A stretch of DNA of 10,776 nucleotides, taken from Clostridiales bacterium. Lineage in GTDB: Bacteria > Bacillota > Clostridia > TANB77 > CAG-508. The position numbers and the translations under genes were made by a program. The notes under the pieces were generated by a model, which made no database searches, had not been told where the DNA came from, and worked only from the letters and a program-made list of their open reading frames with translations. The stretch lies in assembly GCA_004553715.1 (NCBI GenBank), contig SFKP01000028.1:1-10776 (forward strand). The letters run 5' to 3'. Of the stretch, positions 6,212 to 10,776 are shown in pieces. Numbering within the stretch: position 1 is the first letter of the stretch; every line of letters starts with the position of its first letter.

Positions 6212-6661
6212 ATGATTACACCATTAGAATTAGAAAATAAAAGATTTGCCAAACAAAAAATAGGTGGATATAGTGTGAGTGAAGTAGATGATTTCCTAGA
6301 TGATTTAACAGTAGAATATGGAAAACTTTACAAAGAAAACCTTGAATTAAAAGCGAACCAAGAAACATTAAATAATGATGTTGGTCAGTATAAAAACATA
6401 GAAAACACTCTTCAAAATACTTTAATCATGGCTCAAAAAACCGCTGATGAAATTCAAGAAGTAGCAAAACAAAAAGCAGAGCAAATAATCAAAGATGCTG
6501 AACTTACAGCAAGGTCAACAGTAGAAGAAATAAACACACAAATTTTAATGAAACAAAAAGAAATTGAAGACTTAAAAAAACAATTTGAAGTATATAAAGC
6601 AAAAATGGAATCACTATTAATATCACAATTAGAAATGTTAAAAGATTCAAAAGAAGATTAA
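6212..6661 (+). CDS. divIVA: DivIVA-family cell division/polarity protein
   Basis: DivIVA proteins bind curved membrane at poles and septa and recruit other factors. The 149-residue protein begins with the conserved lipid-binding domain: ITPLELENKRFAKQKIGGYS, then VSEVDDFLDDL (residues 22-32), with the F/K surface residues and G-Y/VxEVDxFLD pattern of the family. The remainder (about 33-145) is a long coiled coil rich in Gln, Glu and Lys with heptad-like hydrophobic spacing. The start has AAAGGAGG 6-7 bases upstream. It is the second gene after the sepF promoter and is followed by a terminator at 6678-6740. It could equally be called a GpsB/DivIVA-type protein, but the length and linker favour DivIVA. 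Confidence 0.93.
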   Translation: MITPLELENKRFAKQKIGGYSVSEVDDFLDDLTVEYGKLYKENLELKANQETLNNDVGQYKNIENTLQNTLIMAQKTADEIQEVAKQKAEQIIKDAELTARSTVEEINTQILMKQKEIEDLKKQFEVYKAKMESLLISQLEMLKDSKED

Positions 6662-6672
6662 TAAATATATAA

Positions 6673-6740
6673 ATAGACACAAAAACTTCGCGTAACCATT
6701 AGACACTTTCTCTGTGTCTATGTTTTACGCATTTTTTGTG
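6673..6740 (+). terminator. terminator with nested and competing stems after divIVA
   Basis: GCGTAA (6690-6695) pairs with TTACGC (6725-6730), directly followed by ATTTTTT, giving a rho-independent terminator. Outside it CACAAAAA (6678-6685) pairs with TTTTTGTG (6733-6740); inside it AGACAC (6701-6706) pairs with GTGTCT (6714-6719). A different fold is possible: ATAGACAC (6673-6680) with GTGTCTAT (6714-6721), which would break the outer stems. It separates divIVA from cca. Confidence 0.7.
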
Positions 6741-6786
6741 CTAAAAAAAGAAGCTAAATTATCTTTATGTATTGGATGGAGGAATA

Positions 6787-8040
6787 ATGGTAGATATAGA
6801 AATTGCAAAAAAGATTAATGAAGCAGGCGGTAGATTATATCTAGTAGGTGGAGCTGTAAGAGATGAAATATTAAGAAAAAAAATATCAGATGAGGACTAT
6901 TCTGTAGTTGGCTTATCTGAAGAAGAATTTATAAAAATATTTCCTAATGCTATTGCAAGAGGGAAGAACTTCAAGGTTTTTGACATAGATAAAAGAGAAT
7001 TTGCATTAGCAAGAAAAGAAAAAAAGACGGGTTTGGGACATAAAGAATTTGAAATTATTTGTGATAAAAACATATCTATTCAAGAAGATCTAGAAAGAAG
7101 AGATATTACAATAAATGCAATTGCAAAAGATGTTTTAACTGGCGAAACTATTGATCCATATAATGGAATGAAAGATTTAAAAAATGGTATAATAAGGGCA
7201 ACAAGTTCTAAATTTAAAGAAGATCCATTAAGAGTTTATAGAGTAGCTAGATTTGCTGCAGTATATGGGTTTACAGTAGATGACAAAACAATAAAGATGA
7301 TGAATAGCTTGAAAGAAGAATTACCTTTACTTTCAAAAGAACGAGTATTTATAGAATTCAAAAAAGCACTAGATGCGGAGGTTCCATCGATATTTTTTGA
7401 AGTGCTGAAAAAAGCAAAAGTTTTAGATGTGCATTTTAAAGAAATATATGATTTAATAGGGGCAAAGCAACCTATCAAATATCATCCAGAAGGAGACAGT
7501 TATAACCATACTTTAATTGCATTAGACAATAGTGCAAAGCTTACTAAAAGTACTGAAATAAGATTTTGTACATTAGTTCACGATTTAGGAAAAGGTAGAA
7601 CCCCTGAAGAGATGTACCCACATCATTATGGGCATGAAGAAAGAGGAATTGAGCCTTTAAAATTTCTTTCTAAAAGAATAGGAATTCCTACTAAATGGAT
7701 AAAGTCAGCGAAAACAGCCATTTTAGAACACATGAAAGGTGGAAACTTTTATATAATGACTCCTGCAAAAAAAGTTAGCTTTATAGAAAGAGTAGATAAA
7801 AGCACTTTAGGTTTAGAAGGTTTACAAATAGTAGTATATGCAGATAAATGTAGAAATCTTGAAGATAATATAAAAAATAAAAAATATGATTTTGCTAAAA
7901 TAGGAAGACGAATGTTAGAACAAATAAATGGGGAAAACATCAAAGAAACATATCAAATAGAAACAGGAATAGAATTGGGTAGAAAACTTCATGAAGAAAG
8001 AGTAAAATGGATGAAAGAAGAGGTAAAGAACAATGAATAA
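6787..8040 (+). CDS. cca: CCA-adding tRNA nucleotidyltransferase with HD domain
   Basis: The enzyme adds or repairs the 3'-CCA of tRNAs. The 417-residue protein is a class II nucleotidyltransferase: LVGGAVRD (19-26) for nucleotide binding, DED (36-38) as the catalytic carboxylates, EDLERRDITINAIA (100-113) and EDPLRVYRVARFAA (145-158). It follows the E. coli Cca layout closely, including DPYNG (123-127) and a C-terminal HD phosphohydrolase domain with H241 and HD at 265-266 (FCTLVHDLGKG), then HHYGHEERG. The length also matches E. coli Cca (412). I chose ATG 6787 because GGAGG (6778-6782) lies just upstream, though the 4-base spacing is short; an in-frame TTG at 6772 has no ribosome binding site. 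The stop overlaps the next gene by 8 bp. A promoter was not clear in the 46 bases after the divIVA terminator. Confidence 0.95.
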   Translation: MVDIEIAKKINEAGGRLYLVGGAVRDEILRKKISDEDYSVVGLSEEEFIKIFPNAIARGKNFKVFDIDKREFALARKEKKTGLGHKEFEIICDKNISIQEDLERRDITINAIAKDVLTGETIDPYNGMKDLKNGIIRATSSKFKEDPLRVYRVARFAAVYGFTVDDKTIKMMNSLKEELPLLSKERVFIEFKKALDAEVPSIFFEVLKKAKVLDVHFKEIYDLIGAKQPIKYHPEGDSYNHTLIALDNSAKLTKSTEIRFCTLVHDLGKGRTPEEMYPHHYGHEERGIEPLKFLSKRIGIPTKWIKSAKTAILEHMKGGNFYIMTPAKKVSFIERVDKSTLGLEGLQIVVYADKCRNLEDNIKNKKYDFAKIGRRMLEQINGENIKETYQIETGIELGRKLHEERVKWMKEEVKNNE

Positions 8041-8497
8041 TTTAAAAAGTCAAAAAGGAGCCATCTCATTATTAGTTTTAATAACAATATTATTTATGAC
8101 ATCTTTTTTGGTTAGTACATATATAATAGGAGCAAACAAATTACAAAGTGAATTAGAAAGAACAAAAGAAATTAAAGAAATATATGATAATCACGATGAA
8201 GCAGAAGATATTTATAATAGCTATTTTGAAGGAAATGTTATCAATATATACACTGTAGAGCAATTACTAAATATTGGGAAAGGAATAACTCTAGAAATAA
8301 ATGGCAAGATGTATACATTTTCAGAAGATGCAGTATATGTGCTTATGGCAGATTTAGAATTTGATGTAGATAATTATTCAGAACTTTTAGGAGAAAATAC
8401 GGATTGGATACCAATAGATGAAACAAATTATATTTTTGATCATAATGGTCATACAATCACTGTAACAAATTTAGAGGATGTTACTACAATATATTAA
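8033..8497 (+). CDS. small type IV pseudopilin-like membrane protein
   Basis: The 154-residue protein opens with LKSQKG-AISLLVLITILFM, a basic leader ending in Gly followed by a hydrophobic helix (about 11-33), like a class III (prepilin peptidase) signal; the usual Glu at +5 is replaced by Leu. A charged helical region (about 35-65) follows. The C-terminal part (IYTVEQLLNIG, then DWIPIDETNYIFDHNGHTITV) resembles the first turn of GLUG/beta-helix surface proteins (the pattern W-x-P-I ... F-x-G-x-x-D-G-N-G-H-T-I), but only about one repeat is present before the stop. The start overlaps the cca stop by 8 bp (ATGAATAA), with AGAGGT inside cca upstream, so translation is probably coupled. No pilus assembly genes are nearby. 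The function is unknown and the envelope location is inferred. Confidence 0.75.
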   Translation: MNNLKSQKGAISLLVLITILFMTSFLVSTYIIGANKLQSELERTKEIKEIYDNHDEAEDIYNSYFEGNVINIYTVEQLLNIGKGITLEINGKMYTFSEDAVYVLMADLEFDVDNYSELLGENTDWIPIDETNYIFDHNGHTITVTNLEDVTTIY

Positions 8498-8500
8498 TGA

Positions 8501-8531
8501 AAAAATACACCTAGGCTAGGTGTATTTTTTT
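8501..8531. terminator. bidirectional terminator between convergent genes
   Basis: AAAAATACACCTA (8501-8513) pairs perfectly with TAGGTGTATTTTT (8517-8529) around a GGC loop. T-tracts exist on both strands, so it ends the plus-strand cca unit and the minus-strand serS-ysxC unit. It touches the ysxC stop codon. Confidence 0.92.
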
Positions 8532-9114
8532 AAGATAAGAATTGTTCAATTTTTTCCCAAGTACTTTCTACATAGATTTTTCTTTCTGACGAAAATGGCA
8601 AGAAGGTTAAATCTTTTAAAGGATTAAGTAATTGTTGCAATTCTGAAACTGCTGCATCTACTTTAGAAGGAGCAAATTTATCAACTTTATTTGCAACAAC
8701 AATACAAGGAAATCCTGAATTTATAATATAATTGTACATTAACATATCATTTTCAGAAGGAGCATGTCTTGAATCAATTAAAAATATAATTAATTTAATT
8801 TGCTTTCTATTTTCTAAATAATCTTCTATAAACTTTCCTACTTGTTCTTGCTCTTGTTTTGACATTTTGCTATATCCATAACCTGGCAAATCTACAAAAT
8901 AGAAGTTTTTATCTATGTTGTAAAAGTTAATCTGTCTAGTTTTCCCTGGGGTACTACTTGTTCTGGCAAGAGATTTCCTATTTAACATTGTGTTTATGAA
9001 ACTAGATTTTCCAACATTAGATTTACCTACTAATACAATTTCAGGTAAATGAGATTTTGGATATTGTTTAGGGCCTACAGCTGAAATTTCAAATTGAGGA
9101 TTTTTAATAATCAT
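8530..9114 (-). CDS. engB: ribosome biogenesis GTPase YsxC/EngB
   Basis: EngB (YsxC in Bacillus, YihA in E. coli) is an essential GTPase for large-subunit assembly. The 194-residue length is typical. All G motifs are visible: G1 GKSNVGKSS (30-38), G2 Thr in TPGKT (55-59), G3 DLPGYG (75-80), G4 NKVDK (142-146; TKADK is commoner) and G5 near FSS (174-176). The N-terminal FEISAVGPKQYP and the S-x-PGKT switch I are diagnostic. It lies 18 nt after serS on the same strand and is probably co-transcribed. The ribosome binding site is weak: AGGAAAG (9128-9134, overlapping the serS stop region) is 13 bases from the start, so coupling to serS translation may matter. In many Bacillota the gene follows lon rather than serS. 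Confidence 0.95.
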   Translation of the reverse strand: MIIKNPQFEISAVGPKQYPKSHLPEIVLVGKSNVGKSSFINTMLNRKSLARTSSTPGKTRQINFYNIDKNFYFVDLPGYGYSKMSKQEQEQVGKFIEDYLENRKQIKLIIFLIDSRHAPSENDMLMYNYIINSGFPCIVVANKVDKFAPSKVDAAVSELQQLLNPLKDLTFLPFSSERKIYVESTWEKIEQFLS

Positions 9115-9132
9115 ATTTAATCACATTCTTTC

Positions 9133-10410
9133 CTAAGAAATTTTTTCTAATCCACCCATATAACTACGAAGAACTTCTGGTATAGAAATACTACCATCTT
9201 TATTATAGTTATTTTCAATAAATGCAATAAGCATACGAGGAGGGGCAATAACGGTGTTATTTAAAGTATGAGCAAAATAATTGCCATTTTCTCCTTTAAT
9301 TCTAATTCCTAATCTTCTACTTTGTGCATCAGTTAAATTAGAACAACTTCCAACTTCAAAGTATTTTTGCTGTCTTGGGCTCCAAGCTTCTACATCACAA
9401 CTTTTAGCTTTTAAGTCAGCTAAATCACCAGAACAACATTCAAGAGTACGAACAGGAATATCAAGACTTCTAAATAATTCTACTGTATATTTCCACATCT
9501 TTTCATACCATTCATAACTTTCTTCAGGCTCACAAACAACTATCATTTCTTGCTTTTCAAATTGATGTATTCTATAAACACCACGCTCTTCAATTCCATG
9601 AGCACCTTTTTCTTTTCTAAAACATGGAGAATAAGAGGTAAGTGTATATGGAAGTTCTGATTTATTCAAAATTTGACCTTTGAATTTCCCTATCATAGAA
9701 TGCTCACTAGTACCAATTAGATATAAATCTTCACCTTCTATTTTATACATCATAGAATCCATTTCATCAAAACTCATTACTCCATCTACAACATCAGAAC
9801 GAATCATAAAAGGAGGTATGCAGTAGGTAAAACCTTTGTTAATCATAAAATCTCTAGCATAACTAATAACTGCAGAATGAAGTCTTGCAATATTTCCCAT
9901 CAAATAATAAAATCCGTTCCCAGCCACTCTACGAGCAGAATCTAAATCTAAACCACTTAAGCGTTCCATAATTTCTGTATGATATGGAATTTCAAAATCA
10001 GGAACTTTTGGTTCGCCAAACTTTTGCAATTCTACATTCTCTAGGTCAGATTTACCAATAGGCACGCTACTATCTATGATATTTGGTATTTTTAGCATTA
10101 TATTATATAAATCTGAAGAAAGCTTTTCTTCCAACTTTTCATTTTCTACTAATTCATTATTTATACTATTTACTTTTTGTTTTATGGTTTCTGCTTCAGA
10201 CTTATTTCCATTTCTCATAAGAAGGCCGATTTCTTTGCTTAAAGAATTACGACTTGCTCTTAATTCATCACCATGAAGTTTAACTTCACGACTTTTTTTA
10301 TCTAAATCTAAAACTTCATCAACTAAACCAAGTTTAGAATCTTGAAATTTCTTTTTAATATTTTCTTTAACTAAATTAGGATTTTCTCTAATTAACTTTA
10401 TATCTATCAT
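9133..10410 (-). CDS. serS: seryl-tRNA synthetase
   Basis: The enzyme charges tRNA-Ser (and tRNA-Sec) with serine. The 425-residue protein has the N-terminal coiled-coil arm that grips the long variable arm of tRNA-Ser (about 28-108) and the class II catalytic core: the motif 1 region GFTYCIPPFMIRSD (193-206), the serine/ATP-binding TSE (234-236), motif 2 CFRKEKGAHGIEERG then YRIHQFEKQEM (263-289), the EVGSCSNLTDAQSRR segment (352-366) and motif 3 TVIAPPRMLIAFIENN with its invariant Arg (392). IGTSEHSMIG and TLNNTVIAPPR differ from the commoner PTAEVPLTN and TLNGSGLAVGR wording, a subtype I believe occurs in other Clostridia. The start has GGAGGT (10417-10422) 6 bases upstream. No T-box leader was found. 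engB follows in the same operon. Confidence 0.96.
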   Translation of the reverse strand: MIDIKLIRENPNLVKENIKKKFQDSKLGLVDEVLDLDKKSREVKLHGDELRASRNSLSKEIGLLMRNGNKSEAETIKQKVNSINNELVENEKLEEKLSSDLYNIMLKIPNIIDSSVPIGKSDLENVELQKFGEPKVPDFEIPYHTEIMERLSGLDLDSARRVAGNGFYYLMGNIARLHSAVISYARDFMINKGFTYCIPPFMIRSDVVDGVMSFDEMDSMMYKIEGEDLYLIGTSEHSMIGKFKGQILNKSELPYTLTSYSPCFRKEKGAHGIEERGVYRIHQFEKQEMIVVCEPEESYEWYEKMWKYTVELFRSLDIPVRTLECCSGDLADLKAKSCDVEAWSPRQQKYFEVGSCSNLTDAQSRRLGIRIKGENGNYFAHTLNNTVIAPPRMLIAFIENNYNKDGSISIPEVLRSYMGGLEKIS

Positions 10411-10440
10411 AAATCTACCTCCAATGGAATTAATAGTATT

Positions 10441-10469
10441 AGTTTACTATAAAAACAGAAGAAATTCAA
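10441..10469 (-). promoter_or_regulatory. candidate sigma-A promoter of serS-engB
   Basis: On the minus strand TTGAAT (10464-10469) and TAAACT (10441-10446) are separated by 17 bp, placing the transcript start near 10434, about 24 bases before the serS start codon. A TATAGT lies inside the spacer but has no suitable -35. The leader would then be too short to hold a T-box. Confidence 0.5.
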
Positions 10470-10502
10470 TAAAAATGACAGAAAAACATGTAAAATGATG
10501 TT

Positions 10503-10542
10503 TTGAACAAAGGTGATGGATTTTTTGTTCACTTTTGTTCAA
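10503..10542. repeat. inverted repeat upstream of the serS promoter
   Basis: TTGAACAAAGGTG (10503-10515) and CACTTTTGTTCAA (10530-10542) form a 13-bp inverted repeat with one mismatch (a G-U pair in RNA) around a 14-base centre. The right part also contains a direct repeat of TTTTGTTCA. No T-tract follows on either strand, so a simple terminator is unlikely; a protein-binding site upstream of the serS promoter is possible. Confidence 0.6.
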
Positions 10543-10690
10543 TGAAAAAATGCCAAAAAACCGCAAGACAAAAACTTAAGCCCCGTGTCTGAACGTGTCC
10601 TCCTTGTATAAATAGACATCAAGATGGAGCGGATTATATATTAATTAGTCTGAACTGTAACAATAATCACAAAAATCGGTAAATTATCAT
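10543..10690. other. non-coding spacer with a GC-richer patch
   Basis: I see no gene here on either strand. The patch at 10581-10600 (on the minus strand GGACACGTTCAGACACGGGG) is much richer in G+C than its surroundings and recalls dispersed clostridial intergenic repeats. The remainder is AT-rich with no clear signal. Confidence 0.4.
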
Positions 10691-10771
10691 ACTTATTTCC
10701 GCAAAAATAAAATTTATTGAAAATGCAAGACTTATTTCAGTTATTAATACCCAAAAACGGAAATAAGTCTT
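10691..10771. repeat. competing inverted repeats at the window edge
   Basis: ACTTATTTCCG (10691-10701) is the exact inverted complement of CGGAAATAAGT (10758-10768). AAGACTTATTTC (10727-10738) is the exact inverted complement of GAAATAAGTCTT (10760-10771). Both left arms compete for nearly the same right arm, so two folds exclude each other. No U-tract is evident. The window ends 5 bases later, so the gene this belongs to is not visible. Confidence 0.65.
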
Positions 10772-10776
10772 AAATT

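Noticed and set aside
6772..6786. Upstream TTG start for cca
   Set aside because: No ribosome binding site precedes it, and the GGAGG at 6778-6782 would lie inside the gene; ATG 6787 fits better.
9280..9520. Unusual SerRS wording (GTSEH, NNTVIAPPR) as a possible second, resistance-type synthetase
   Set aside because: All catalytic motifs and the invariant motif 3 Arg are present, and I recall the same wording in other clostridial SerRS; it is most simply the housekeeping enzyme.
10411..10776. T-box riboswitch for serS
   Set aside because: I looked on the minus strand for the conserved T-box (TGGNACCGCG-like) and found none; the candidate promoter also leaves too short a leader.

Overview
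This window looks like chromosomal DNA from a low-GC Bacillota bacterium, most likely an uncultured member of the Clostridia. The reasons are very AT-rich coding sequence dominated by A/T-ending codons and AGA arginine codons, strong GGAGG-type ribosome binding sites, TTG starts, sigma-A-type promoters with 17-18 bp spacers, and a mutL-miaA / sepF-divIVA / ysxC-serS gene set. I cannot name a species.

Layout. Bases 1-62 may be the tail of an upstream gene. Bases 63-540 hold no gene but are rich in structure: a terminator, a chain of overlapping stem-loops, a second terminator, and a 44-bp tandem repeat (2.8 copies plus a fragment). Bases 540-1220 hold a good promoter driving a dead peroxiredoxin gene whose catalytic-cysteine segment has been deleted with loss of frame. 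A plus-strand run follows: mutL, miaA and an HlyD-like membrane adaptor are tightly spaced (gaps of 11 and 12 nt) and probably form one operon. A separate promoter then drives sepF and divIVA (cell division and polarity). After a terminator comes cca (tRNA CCA-end synthesis), which overlaps by 8 bp a small pseudopilin-like membrane protein. A bidirectional terminator separates these from a minus-strand operon of serS (seryl-tRNA synthetase) followed by ysxC/engB (ribosome-assembly GTPase). Bases 10411-10776 hold the serS promoter and several inverted repeats, with no recognisable gene.

Theme. The intact genes are mostly housekeeping: mismatch repair, tRNA modification and maturation, tRNA charging, ribosome assembly and division.

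Most notable observation. miaA is complete and well conserved but is split by two separate +1 shifts. At both, the codon in the reading frame is CGG, and skipping its C yields a Gly codon (GGG, GGA) and restores the expected protein, including the Walker A motif. Reading every other gene in its own frame I find no in-frame CGG in roughly 2,900 codons. This pattern is hard to explain by homopolymer sequencing error. It raises the possibility that CGG is unassigned or very slowly decoded here and serves as a +1 recoding site. Recent pseudogenisation or assembly error remain live alternatives.
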